Origin: Owenia fusiformis
Lineage: Eukaryota > Annelida > Polychaeta > Sabellida > Oweniidae
DNA length: 64,000 nt
Direction of reading: 5' to 3'
Assembly (NCBI GenBank): GCA_903813345.2
Contig: CAIIXF020000006.1
Location: 9,846,989 to 9,910,988 of the forward strand
The notes beneath the pieces are model-generated. The model did no database searches. It saw only the letters and a list, made by a program, of their open reading frames with translations, and was not told the DNA's origin. Below are positions 37,001 to 52,000 of this stretch, one piece after another; position 1 is the stretch's first letter; each line of letters opens with the position of its first letter. A program made the position numbers and the translations under genes.

Positions 37001-40000
37001 TTGTATGATTTTTCAAATGGGTTTATGATTCAACAATCAAATCATATACAGTATGTACATCAATATTAAGGCCATTGCTTTCCAAATAGTCTTGCTCCAA
37101 GCCCTTCTGACCCCAGAGACTTGATGAAAGACTAGCTGATTTCCTAATTGTTAAAAAATTCTAAAATTCACAGGTTCATCATAGTTGTTCAAATATCATA
37201 TAGAAAAAGATGATAAATACCTCTTTCCATTTTAGAATGTGAGGCCAAGTGGCATATGCTAGTTACAATAACCTCTTAGTGTTATACTGTGTGTTACACA
37301 GGTGTGTAGACTAACTTAAAAATAAATTTCATATTTTAGAATGTGAATGCAACAACCATTCTGCAAGCTGTGTCTATAATGCTACCAAGGGCTATGGAGT
37401 TTGTGAGAATTGCACACATAGTACTGGAGGAGATTTCTGTGAGCTGTGCATGACTGGATTCTACCATAATCTCAGTCTTCCAGACAGTCATCCAGATACA
37501 TGCATTAGTAAGTATAGTAGAGTATTGGGGAGGGGTGGTGGGAGGGAGGGGCGAATTAGAGAATGTAAGGTATGGGAGGTGTTATGTGTAAAGTAGGTGA
37601 AGTGTGTATATTAACATCAAATTGTGAAAGTATGTGAACACTCAAAATATAAACCCTTTTTCCAAGTACACTTAACAGATGTTGTCAGAAGCTCTTAATA
37701 TGGACACATATTAATATAAACACCTCTTAATATAAACACCTCTGAATATGAACACCTTTGAATATGAACACCTATGATATTTTTTATTCTCATTACAACC
37801 AAGTTATGCATGGCTTTTTATTGTGACCAGCATTTGGCATTGGGCATCAGGTTCTATAACAAATAGATACATACATGTATTTGTAGTTACAACCAGATGA
37901 TGGCATCTTCCCATGTCAATGTTAATATCCAGAATCATTAGTCAGGTTTACTTAAAGTGGACAGTACAAGGATACTTCCCTGAAAATGTTTTGGGAGGTG
38001 AAGCAGTTTCTTTTAAAACTGTGAATTCAGACATGAACCCAATGCCTTGTTTCACAGACTAAAATCTCAAGATGTTATGTTGACACAAACTGTTATTTTC
38101 ATTGTATTTTCTAGATTGTGATTGTCAACCACTGGGAGTATTAGACAACAACATAGACTGTACTCAAGAAGGTGTTTGCACATGTAAGCCTTTAGTAGAG
38201 GGGCGCATATGTGACACTTGCATTAACGAGTACTATGGCTTGCTCTTGCAGGAACATCCTGGTGAATGCCAAGGTAATATATGTGAAGGTTGTTTACTGG
38301 AAGGTTTTGGATAAATGGCTTTTAGACTGAGAGATATATGTGTATTTAGTTGCATATAACATTTTAAGCATTTAAATGGAGAATTATAAAATAGATTAAC
38401 ACACACTGTAAAAAATTGCTCACCTCAGCACAATGTGTATTAAAAAGGTTTTCAATCAAACATTTAGTTTTCTTCTGAAAATATATTTTCTGCATGTACA
38501 TTTTCAGCATGCACATGTAACCTAGATGGTACAGAAGTGTCCAGTAATATTTGTGAGAAGCAGACGGGTCAGTGTCCATGTAAGACCAGTACTACAAACA
38601 GGACGTGTAATGTTTGCAAAGATGGCTACTATGACTTCCCCGCTGGAAGGAGGAATGAGGTAAATGAGAGGAAATCAGACACAATCTGACATATTAAGGA
38701 AGATATTTTAGGAATTGATTGATTGATTGGTTGTTTGTTTGTTTGTTTGTTTGTGGGATCATCCCACGATCTAGTTACATGTCTCTTGAAGGAGAATTCT
38801 CAAATCAAGTCTACTAAAATACATTTCCAACATTCAAATTTCCAGTAAGATTTATATAAAGGCTGATCTTAGAGCATAATAATTGTTAGCATAGTGTTTA
38901 AACTTTTAATGTAGAATCCTCATCCTCATGCCACAAAGAAATCGATATAATCCTGGAATTATCTACCACTCTTACGTTCAGGAGTGAGATTCTCAACAAT
39001 ACACTTTAAAGTAGTTTGATTGTCTTAAGTACAAAAGCATGTGTCAAACCTCAATATCTTCAATGTTTGTGCTGTGGGAAAATATTGATTTTAAAAACAA
39101 ATAATGAGGGACGAAGATGTTTGCAATGCCTGTTTCCATAGCAACTAGATTTTAACAAGCTGTTAACAAGTACTTTTTCTGTTAATCAAGATATGTTTAT
39201 CATATATCACATTTTGATGATATTAAAGCTAAATGGTGCTAGGGTTATTAAATTAGCTCATTTACATATTCATATCAATTATGACTTCGTTACAACCAGT
39301 TTTAATACAACATACTGAATAAAATATTCTTGGATGAAGATTTTGATGTATATTAATATAATCATTCATTATAGCTATTAGCTTCATAAACCAATAATAT
39401 ATACTTGTACATATTTGTAACTCCTTTATTTCTATATTTGCTGCATGAAAACTAGAAAGTGAAAAAGAAATTATCCCATTTTATTGTCCCATTTGGTAAA
39501 AAACATTAAACATGTATATTGAAAATATATGCTATCTAGTATTCAATGTCGTTATAATCTGTTTTTGAATAGATGATCTTAAAACATGTGGTATTGATAA
39601 TGACGCACATCTATAGGAATTTAATACCAAGAACATCCTGATACTAAAACGGCTTTTGAAATAACAAAGATAAAAGGCTAATTGACTCCTTCCACTTTTG
39701 AATTGAGTGTTTAAACATATGGAGAAAGTATTTAGTTAATTGTTATGTTCAACCATAGAGAATTTGTTAGTTGGTTTCAGAAACATCTGGTAATGATTTC
39801 CAATGAAAAATCAATTTTAACTCTTTATGTAGATATCAATGTTAATCTCCAGATCTGATATTATTTTGAACAACAATATTGAAAAGGTCAACTCATGCCA
39901 TAGATCTGGACTTTTTAAAATAGATTTTAAAAACAATTGTGGACACCATCATTTTGTTCTATAACTACTTGTATTTATTATCGAAACATCTTTCTTGAAA

Positions 40001-43000
40001 TAATATTTTCAAAGCAAACTGACAGTTGTATAGACACCCTTTAAATATTAATTTCAATTTAGAGAAAATACACTATACATGTTTCCAAATAGTAATGAAC
40101 ACACATATATTTTACACAAACCACTCTTACTATAGTGCCAATTCTGTTCAATACTATATTTAACAATAATATCTCTCTCCCATTTTGCTTCTTCTTACTG
40201 TTTTCATTTACTAGTAATATCAATGCCTGTGATACATTGGCATCAATAGCCCTTAACACATGATGAGATGACATAATTGTACTTAAAATACAATGTTTTA
40301 ATAATTTTCACTGTGTACATGAGTAGTTATAGACTAGACTTTTGAAATATGTTGTTTAGTAATATACCATTGTTCTTATAATACTTTACTATATGCTTTA
40401 GGAATGCAAGGAGTGTCTATGTGACTGGGGAGCTTCCTACAACCAGTCATGTGACAAAGAAACAGGGAATTGCCCTTGCAAACCTTTCACTCAGTCAAAC
40501 AGGTGTGATGTCATACAAGATGGCTACTACTATGAGTATATCGACACAAATGTATATATGCCGACAACGGGGACATGTACATTGAGTGCAATGCTTCAAA
40601 GTGATGGGAATCCATTTACAGGGCGATCATTTATGATTTGCTCACAAGATGGCACCACCATCTTTGAGTATGTAAATGGCGACATTGCACAGATGCAAAT
40701 GGAATGGTAATATGGACATTTGTTTCTTAAATGAATTTGTTGTGATTTTAATGAGATAAGACATACCGATTTTGAATTTTAGTTTTGACGTGATAGAATA
40801 ACAATATTTACCAAAAGTGTTAATTGCTGTTAGTGTTGCTGTAATTAATTGGATGCTAAATCAGTATTTTAATTTTAAATTAATTATGCTTTTTTATTGA
40901 TTTTTTTATTAAAACTATTGTATTTCCTGAAAATACTGTACTGGGGAAATTGGTGCTACGAGAAAATGTAGTGTCAAAAAGATTCTATTTATTTAACTTT
41001 TTTATTTATCAGTAATTTTATTATCGACCAGGCGGTCGACCAGGCGTGCGTCCGTCCGTTGGTCCGTCCATCCGTCAACATTGGCCGCACAAATTAAAAC
41101 TGCTATTCGGATTGAGTCATATCCACATTCATTTTATGCATATCCATAATGTCTATTTGACCTATCATCGCCATTTCCCAAGTTCGCCCAGTTTCCGAGA
41201 AATTGCTGATTTTGACGTCCAAAAGTCATATTTTTCTTTAAATACTAGACACTTTGTTGAAGTAGAACTTTCAAATAACTTGTAGTAGTAGCTGTATATG
41301 CAACTTATGTCCTCTGAAGATTTCAAAGCTCTTGGAATTACAGTTTTTGGTGTACTCTATAAAATTTGACAAAAAGTAGGACTCATTTTCAGGAAACTTT
41401 CTCATGTATAAAGTCAATGGCAGGTTTTGTGATTGACAAGTTTCTCAAAGTTTGCCTTATACTTGATCATTTCTTGCAATGAATTACATCATTACTAGAT
41501 TTAAGAATTCCCTACATATTGCTCAATATATGTCAGCATCAAATTTTTACCGTTTTTGAGATATTTGACGTCAAAAACAGTAAAAATAAGTTATTTTTCA
41601 ACTTGCTTCAATTTGACCAAATTTCTTTTTGAAAATCATCTTCAAGTTGCCAGGAGTTCAAATCTGACATTCGTTTTAGGATTTGACCTTTACTTGACCT
41701 TCAGTGACCTTCGAAAGGTCAAAAAAATTGATTTTTCAAATTGATTTTTGGATGTAAATTTTGGTCAGCTTAATCACAAAAAACTTTACTGAGCTCTGAG
41801 TAAAATTTTCAAGGTCAAAGGTCATCAAACTAGGTCACAAACTGTGCTATCTAAGTTTCTCAAAGTTCGAGACTACAAATCCAAATCAATATTTTTTGTT
41901 TGAAAGTCAGGATATACATTCCTCTGAAGGTTCCAAACTGTGTGAGCACAGGATTGTGGGTCCTTTACTTATAAACTATACGGTATGTAAAAAAAATTTT
42001 AATCTTACCCATTCTCACCCATTCTTTATGACTTCCTATAGGTCCTATTACCCAGTTATCAGATTTACTCTGGGCAACTCAAACACAAGTTCTGTGACGT
42101 GGACAGGTGGTCGTTTAATTGCGAAGGTGTTGGGAAACAGTGATCCTGATGTCTCAGCAATCAACCCGAATCTCAGCCCCATCTGCCAACGGGCCCAGGG
42201 AGAGGTGAAAAGCTGGGATGTTAATCTCACTGATGGTATGTATTTTTACAATTTTTAAGTCAAGTGTGAATCATGTTTGGGAAATTTAATTTTCTTATCC
42301 CTTATTTGACAAAATCAAAAGTATTTAATGTTGGTTTTGGGAAACAAAGTTATATACCAGTATGTTTTTGTAAAATAACAAAATAAAATGTAAATAACAA
42401 CTTTGGTAAAACAAAGACTATATGTAGAGGAGATGCCGTTACTATGGGTGAAATCACTATGTAATGTATGCATGGATATTCTCAAAATATCAGATATATT
42501 TTATTCTTATTAGCCATAAATGGTAAGCTAGAGTTGCATGTTGCTTAGGTTACAGCCAGCTGGGGCTTGTTAACATGATAAATATAATTCAAGTTATTTA
42601 CTGGATTATACTTAATTGAACCTGAATTATTAAAAATAGTTTTATTGTATAGAATACATGTAGTTTGGGTTCATTTTATCTTTCATATTTGTTTTAAATT
42701 ATTTTTCTTTCATATCTGCCTTTCTTTGAAAATAACATATACTGTGTTGATGATATTCCTTTAGTATTAAAAACCATTTTATTTTCATTTACTTACCAAT
42801 TATTAATTTAATTAACATTAAAACTTTTAGAACATGGCATCCAGAAATGAGTAATCTGAATTTTATGGGGAGGGGGGTGTTTTGTGAAGACCTGTCCATA
42901 TTAACACATCATGAGAAGGAATTCCAATACATCCCTTTTGCCCTTTGCTTTTTGCTGGGTGGCCTCACATTTTGAGTTTTATTTGAGAGAATCCCCAAAC

Positions 43001-46000
43001 ATCTTTACAGTTCTTTATAATTCAGACCTACCAACAGGTAAGCCTGGAGAACAGTAGTTTTGTCATGCAATGTACAGAGTGTAAAACTACAAGGATTTGG
43101 ATCACTTGACCTACTTGCTTGGTCCTATATACTTGCTCTTTTGTACAATGGATGATCTTCATTCCTGAATAGGGCTGAACCATTTTGGGTCTTACATCAA
43201 ACACTTTGCTTCATCTATCCATGGCTGTACATGTATAAGTGACTACATGTATGTTATTTTTGTGTGTTTGTTCACAAATCCAATAATTCCATTTCTCCAA
43301 TTCACAGAATAACCATGTTCTAAAACAACTGAGGAATTTGCTATTTCTGTTGATTTACAAAATCTGATGCAAATCTGATCCTTGCAATCAGCTTTATGAA
43401 TTATAGAGTTCTGAGGACTTGAAAATGTTTTCATATCACTTCACTTCCTGAGTCATATCATCATCATGCACGCAGGCAGATAAAAACAAGGAATACAGAA
43501 AATACAGAAGCAAATTATAAGGATGTTATATCCTATGTTATTTAGGAATATCATTTTTATCCACCAGGAGATACTAATATCCCTGTGAGCAAGCATAGGG
43601 AAAAAATGAAGAATAAAAAAAACTAGTGAGAAACAATATCCCAAAAATAGCAGTGGCATCCTAAAGATATTCTCTCAAAAATATGGTAGTTATCTTATTA
43701 AGCATGATGTGAACACCATACATAAAGATTATAAGCAAAATTTATCTCATTGTTTCAGGGTGCATCGGTACTGTATCCTTCTTTTATAACTAGTTGGTAT
43801 TATGTAGGACCTTTGTTTTGTGTTACAGAGAAGTTGATTGGTTTCATTGGTGTAGATTAGATGGGTGGTTTTGGTTATATCACATACAACTGTTTCCGTA
43901 TTAATGGAAAAATTAACCTTACATTTACATCTGTAGTTGACATTCATTCAAATTCATTTTAATTAAGTTTATCAAATCAGTTAGTGAATTTGTATTGATT
44001 TATGATTCATTTACTAATTACGTTGGTTTTTATTGTTTTATGCAGATTAACCACAAGAAATTAATGTTTGATTTGTTTATGATAATGTCAGTAAAATATG
44101 TTTTTTATTTATTTGATTTATTGGCTCAGGCAGTGTTTAAAACCATTGTGGATTTTAATTTGTTTGTATCTACAACAACTACTGCTCTCACAGACCCCTA
44201 TAGATGACGTGAGAATCCCTGAAGTAATCAGAATATGTTATTTCTAGGCCCTGCTGCAGGAACAATACTAAGAGCAGGCTATCCCATAGAGCCCACAACT
44301 ACTTCTCTCACAGACCCATATAGACGACATTCGAATCCCTGTAGTATTCAGATGTGTTATTTCTAGGCCCTGCTGCAGGAACAATACTAAGAGCAGGTTT
44401 TCCCATAGAGCCTACAACTACTTCTCTCACAGACCCATATAGACGACATTCGAATCCCTGTAGTATTCAGATGTGTTATTTCTAGGCCCTGCTGCAGGAA
44501 CAATTACTAAGAGCAGGCTTTCCCCTACAACTACTTCTCTCACAGACCCATATAGACGACATTCGAATCCCTGTAGTATTCAGATGTGTTATTTCTAGGC
44601 CCTGCTGCAGGAACAATTACTAAGAGCAGGCTTTCCCCTACAACTACTTCTCTCACAGACCCATATAGACGACATTCGAATCCCTGTAGTATTCAGATGT
44701 GTTATTTCTAGGCCCTGCTGCAGGAACAATTACTAAGAGCAGGCTTTCCCATAGAGCCTACAACTACTTCTCTTACAGACCTCCATAGGCTTTTTTTCAC
44801 AGGCTTTCCCATAGAGTTCACACCTCCTTCTCTCACAGACCCATATAGATGACATGAAAATCTGTGTACGTATTAATCAGAATGTGTTATTTGTAGGACC
44901 TGCTGCACGAAGAATACTTAAAGCAGGCTATCCCATAGAGCCAACGACTACTACTCTCTCAGACTCTTCAAGGCGTGTCTTCATTCTCGAGGATGCTGTT
45001 ATTTTATATTCTGGGATGGCTGTGTCATTCACAATGTATGCAGTCAATACTAACCCTATCAGGTTGATGATATGGCGGCCAGTGGTATACAGGGAGACAT
45101 ATCAGCTTGTAGGAGAAGTCTGGTACACACCAACCAGAGTTGGAGAGCAAGAGGTACTGTAAACCTGATAATCCTAGCACACTACTAATACTCCTATTCG
45201 TGATAAGAGTTCAGGTGGTAATTTACATAAATATCTCCCATTATGCATCACTTTGGAAGGGACAAATTTTCATTGGCCCACCTAACGAGTCGAATACTCT
45301 GAACGTTTCTCAGCTTCTGATCTTCCATCAGCCCTCAAGCATAGTTATATGATCCAATCTATTCAATAATCAGAAAAATAATCGGAGATTCAAAGTAACA
45401 TTATTTATATTTTTTCGATCTTCGATGACGTCTGAGCAATTTCTGGGAAATCAGTGACGACACTGGAATTGGACAGCATTTTCAACTACAGATTTCTTCG
45501 TATTTGGGGATTATAGTTCAAAAAGCCTTGTTATATATCTTAATTACGTACCTATCATTTGTGCAAATGCAACTCTACACAAATGTTTAATAGAGTTGCC
45601 GTGCGGCATTGAAAAGACGGGTGACCGGGTATCTAACGTTCCTACCAGGGTTATGAATTTGATTTTTTTTGATTTTATCATTTTCATCTCTCAAAACGGC
45701 CAACTGACCTCCAACTCAACATACCAGTCATAAAACCAATCAAGCAAACAACCAACCAAGCAACCTACTAATCTTTCAATTATTAACCAACAGCCAAAAC
45801 AAACAAACATCAATATTCTGTCAATCACTTGTACTTGTATTGTACATCACATGTAATTGACAGTTTAAAACGGCAAATAACACTTCAATTTATGTGTCCG
45901 TAATATATATTAAACAATTCTTCTTGTAGAAATCCCCATCAATCATAGAAAACAATCATCGATATCCTGTCAATCACTCAGACAATAAATAAAGCAACTA

Positions 46001-49000
46001 AATTAGTCGATTATTTTAAAAGTGCTCTTTATCTTACAAGCTCTTGGTAAAAATGATGAAGTTTATTATAAATATCGAATAGTAGTCTACATTAGGCAGG
46101 CTATGTCTATTTAGTTTTGACAGATCAATAACGCAGATGCGAGTAGGTAGTTTCCAGATTCACCACCAGAGGGCTCGTTCGGGTCAGATAGCATGGCGGG
46201 TATAGTAGAAAGTTCCCTTTAACTTAAATTACATCTATTTGCGTGGTTCAATTTTCATATAACCCTTATGTATCTAATAGTTATGTAAATTCAAATATGC
46301 CCAGTGAAAGAAAATGTTATCTGTCCAATACAAGATAAGATAATTCACTTTTTGTGATTTTGTAACATGGGGTCTATGAGGAATCAACCCGAACAAGAAG
46401 TCGCATTTTCAGAAAAAATTAAATTTTCAAAGTTGATAGACAATTTGAAGAATAGCATCAATTATACATGTACTTTTACATGCAGATTTCAAATATGACA
46501 TCACTTTGACAGAATTTTGAATATTTAATGACGTAAATCAAGATTATTTCTACTCGCATCTAGTCTATTGGCTACTATATAAGGGAAAAATTTGCAACTT
46601 GAAACTTGAACTTGAAAGTTGGTAACCCAGCTAGGAATGTTAGGTACCCGGTCAACCAGCACCCGATTACCCGGTCACCCGGTTTTTTACACAAACCCTA
46701 ACCCAGATGTAGACAACGTTGTACCATACATGAGAGCTCTTCAAACGGGAGGTAACTAAACTGAACTAAACTAAACATTATAGTGAATTGGAGTATTGTT
46801 GTGTGTTTCATGAGCTGGAATTAGGAAGTTGAATAGTCTCAAAATTCAAAGTAAGGAAACTGTAAATATCTGTGAAAACTACAGTACACTGTATAAGCAT
46901 TCAGGCTTTCACTCAATTAATAAATATAAAAGCGTTGAAAATTACAAGGTTTACTGTAATTATTAGTTTTATCTCCTAAACATATCCTGAATGACATGTA
47001 GGATTATTATGAATTATGAACAATATCCAATTATTATAATGATGTTAAGGTTCAGCTGGAAAGTAACATTTTGGTAAAAAATTGCTATACCTGCACATGT
47101 TATTTTCTGGTACATAATTAAGTATGAAAGCATGTGTGTATTTCCTTGCTTTTTTCAGGAAAGTATCATTACACTGTCTACTTTTAGTAAACCTGGAAAC
47201 AGGTCAATGGTAGCTCCTGTGTTGTCTGGAAACTTTGAAAGAAAATTTGGAAAAACAGGAAGTGTGAAATATCAGAATTCCCTGGAGTTCCCTTTGAACG
47301 CCTACTAGATATTCTTAAAGAAAACAATGTAATGATACTTTCCTGAATAAAGCAAGGCAATTGACACATGTCTTCATACTTTATTTTGTACCAGAAAATA
47401 ACATGTGCTGGTATAGCAATTTTTTACCAAAATGTTACTTTCCAGCTGTACCTTAATAAATGGGTCTATCTGTTGTCAAATCTGTCAAAATTTGTTTTTA
47501 ATGATTTGCCTTGATTAACCCCTTCAAATTTTACTCAATTTCATCTTTTCAAATTGGTTTCAATATTTCAGATAAACTTAGATGCAAACTCCACTATAAC
47601 AGTAGCCAAGGGAGATCTTGTAGGTTTCCTTAAGATGACTACAGTGTCACCACTAGGGTATGTCTTCAAAAATGTTGACCATCAAATGAACTACATCACC
47701 CTTAGGGATGAATCAGATTTTCCACAAGTTGGAGACATAAGGTCAACTACCATTCAGGGATTCCCATACAGATTTGCCCTGAGAGTCAACTACTTGACAG
47801 GTAAATAAATATGTATGCCAGCAACCAAACTATCAAAACATTGTTTATTATACACAATAATATGAGAACAGGGGTTTCAGGGGCAACAGGTGATTGTCAC
47901 CGGTTGTTTTCACAAAATCGCCTGTTGTTTTTAGGGACTTCAACTTTTCCATGTTAAATTCATGATTTCCATTAATTTTGCCTGTTGCTTTCGTTTATTT
48001 ACCCTATTTTTCATAATTTTTATTCATAACATATGATTAAACTGACTAGTCAAATAATACTATTCCCCAAAAACATATAAATGGACTGATTGATCATTTA
48101 TATATATCTATTATTGATTCAATAATCATGTCATATAAATGACATATCAGTCACAAAGAATCACTTCAGCTAAAAATGCCAAAGTTACAAAAAGACAATC
48201 CAAAATTTAGATGTCGTTAGATACCATAATGGATCATGACCTAAACATTTCAGGTTTTGGTGAGGCGTGGTTCAGCAATGACAGTGTAGCATTAGATGCT
48301 AGGTGTAAATACAGCTTTACACTCAGTGTGGGGACATCCAGTGACTCTACCAGCTCCATATTAATTGATGCCATCCTTCTCCTACCTGACATTGCCCCAT
48401 TTACCATCTACCAGCAAAGTAAGTGTGCCTAAATTTCAAAATAATTACATTTTGAAGTGTTCCTAAGTTTCAAAAATAATTACATTTTGCGGAAATGGGC
48501 AAAATATGAACTTTTGAATAAATAGTACATTAGAAAAAAAAATTGGGAAAAAAAGGTAACATTGTCACATTTTATCAGAATGACTTTTCTATTTTCACTT
48601 TCATTTCCCGGGAAGTGCTGCCGGGACAGTATATGTCTAGAAAATTTTATTCATTCCTTTTAATCACCCCTCTTATATATTCTGACAAATTAAGTTAGAC
48701 TGAGCCTCTTAGAGTAATAAGAATGATATTGTTTTTCCAGACCCTAACCAACAGAGTGCAATGTTTGATTGCTTGACAGCCATTTCCCCATTAAACAATA
48801 GACCTGAGACAATAGCAAAAGAGGAGTGCCGTGCACTCATGTACTCAGTCTCAACTGAACTACACAATGGAGGCATAGGTAAGTTATTGTTGTGCACTCA
48901 TGTACTCAGTCTCAACTGAACTACACAATGGAGGTATAGGTAAGTTATTGTTGTGCACTCATGTACTCAGTCTCAACTTAACTACACACTGGAGGCATAG

Positions 49001-52000
49001 GTAAGTTATTGTTGTGCACTCATGTACTCAGTCTCAACAGAACTACACAATGGAGGCATAGGTAAGTTATTGTTGTGCACTCATGTACTCAGTCTCAACT
49101 GAACTACACAATGGAGGCATAGGTAAGTTATTGTTGTGCACTCATGTACTCAGTCTCAACAGAACTACATAATGGAGGCATAGGTAAGTTATTGTGCACT
49201 CATGTACTCAGTCTCAACTGAACTACACAATGGAGGCATAGGTAAGTTATTGTTGTGCACTCATGTACTCAGTCTCAACTGAACTACACAATGGAGGCAT
49301 AGGTAAGTTATTGATGTACACTCATGTAGTCAGTCTCAACTGAACTACACAATGGAGGCATAGGTAAGTTATTGTTGTGCACTCATGTACTCAGTCTCAA
49401 CTGAACTACACAATGGAGGCATAGGTAAGTTATTGTTGTGCACTCATGTACTCAGTCTCAACAGAACTACACAATGGAGGCATAGGTAAGTTATTGTTGT
49501 GCACTCATGCACTCAGTCTCAACTGAACTACACAATGGAGGCATAGGTAAGTTATTGTTGTGCACTCATGCACTCAGTCTCAACTGAACTACACAATGGA
49601 GGCATAGGTAAGTTATTGTTGTGCACTCAGTACTCCGTCTCAACAGAACTACATAATGGAGGCATAGGTAAGTTATTGTGGACTCATGTACTCAGTCTCA
49701 ACTGAACTACACAATGGAGGCATAGGTAAGTTATTGTTGTGCACTCATGTACTCAGTCTCAACTGAACTACACACTGGAGGCATAGGTAAGTTATTGTGC
49801 ACTCATGTACTCAGTCTCAACTGAACTACACAATGGAGGCATAGGTAAGTTATTGTTGTGCACTCATGTACTCAGTCTCAACTGAACTACACAATGGAGG
49901 CATAGGTAAGTTATTGTTGTGCACTCATGTACTCAGTCTCAACAGAACTACACAATGGAGGCATAGGTAAGTTATTGTGCACTCATGTACTCAGTCTCAA
50001 CTGAACTACACAATGGAGGCATAGGTAAGTTATTGTTGTGCACTCATGTACTCAGTCTCAACTGAACTACACAATGGAGGCATAGGTAAGTTATTGTTGT
50101 GCACTCATGTACTCAGTCTCAACTGAACTACACAATGGAGGTATAGGTAAGTTATTGTTGTGCACTCATGTACTCAGTCTCAACTTAACTACACACTGGA
50201 GGCATAGGTAAGTTATTGTTGTGCACTCATGTACTCAGTCTCAACTGAACTACACAATGGAGGCATAGGTAAGTTATGCTTTGTACTCATGTTCATGTAC
50301 CCTGTCTCCTTTAAATGACACAATGCTTAAACATTGAAAAATAAATTACCAGGTACATGGGTCCAATCTTTATTTTGTTCCATGACTGAAATCAGAATCA
50401 AGGCCGAACAAATTTAATTTATTCTAAAAGTTCCCTGTATTGGTGGATACTACATCTAGTTATTCGCCAGTTCATCTATCATTCAATTGTCATGTGACCT
50501 GGTTTTGACCAATTTTCCAATTTCAAGCTTTACAGTGATATCTAAGATATATAAGATTTTAATTCAGTGATTTGACTAAAATAAAGAAAACGTTGGCGGA
50601 GAGAGTTTGTATATCAAGTGGCACCGTCTGTCACCACCACCGAAATTATAAAGTACAAGTGCACTTTTTTGCCTCATTCCAATCAAATAGCAGGATATGA
50701 TCACAAGATCAATCCAGTGATCTCCCCAGCATTAAAGCAAGTGGGTGCTGCACCCACTTGGGTGCTGCACCCACTTGAGATTTTAATAATAGGCTTGCAC
50801 CCACCTGAGAATCTATTTTCACCCACTTGAAAATGAGAAAAATCATGAAAAATAGCCCTACTTGACCAAAGGTCTAAATTGTGAAATCTACAATTTTGCA
50901 CCCACTTGAGAAAAAATCCTGGGGAGAACACTGCAATCACAAGCACATGTTTTCCAAGAGTTTTCCAACGATGCCTACTTTTGAAGAATTGGTCATGTGA
51001 CCTTCTGCCAAAGCACTGACTGCCTTTTTCCGATCCTGGTTTAATTATATGGTAGTTAAGTTTCAGAAGAAACATTGACTCAAGTCCGTGATGACATGCT
51101 TAGTAAAATATGTCATTCAATAAATGCTCATAATGTTTGTCTTGCAGCATGTAATTGTGACCCTGTAGGAAGCATTGCCAATGCTACATGTGAGAATTAT
51201 GGGGGTCAATGTAAGTGTAAACCAGGTGTATTTGGACGTGCTTGTGACCAATGTTTGCCCGGATACTACAACTTTACAGAAGCGGGATGTGAATGTGAGT
51301 ATATATATGAGATGTGCGATAATAAGTATTTGTGATAATGTACTTTAGTTTTTGTGTCATAATACTTCATAAGGATAATCATTAGTTTAAATATTCCAGT
51401 TTGATGAAGTGGATCATAATTATACATGTATTGCTAACTGAATGAATCTTGGTGATGGGGGCAATTTGTAACAAGATTTATTAGTTTATATTAACTGCAC
51501 ATTCGTAAATGCATCCTGATCCAAATCTGTTAATATTTCTTTTGTACCTTGCAAACTTGTATTTTATTTTGTCTCATTTGACTTCCTTTCATTTGTGAAC
51601 AGTTACTGTGTTGCATTGGACCACATGGAAACTACATGTAGGATCTTATCCTGTAGGTCTCATTATGTGTGTTCCCTCAAAGTATCTTTCCTTCACTCTC
51701 AAGGTCTCCAAATTCCTTGTATGATGTGTCGAATGATCTAAAGATCCTTCCTATTTTGTTTGCTTCATATTTCTGTTTGTGATATCTTCCTGTTTATTTC
51801 ACCTTGCCTCATTGGGATTTCAAATGTCGTCTTGTCCATTTCCTTTTTCATGAGAGCTTTAGAAATGCTGGTCAGCTCTAAGTTACAGACCAGTCAAAAA
51901 GTTACCTTACTATATATTTGTGGCAACTATTAATTAGTCGATTGTAGTAAAATTCCCTGGTCATTCATGCTATACACAGACTACACCACATAGGTGCTGT

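Noticed and set aside
48835-50275. Regularly spaced identical repeats resembling a CRISPR array
   Set aside because: There are no unique spacers. The whole 60-bp unit is repeated and derives from an exon end with a splice donor in an animal gene.
50618-51075. Frames on both strands around the CACCCACTTGA repeat
   Set aside because: They coincide with a short MITE and mirror each other through its inverted repeats.
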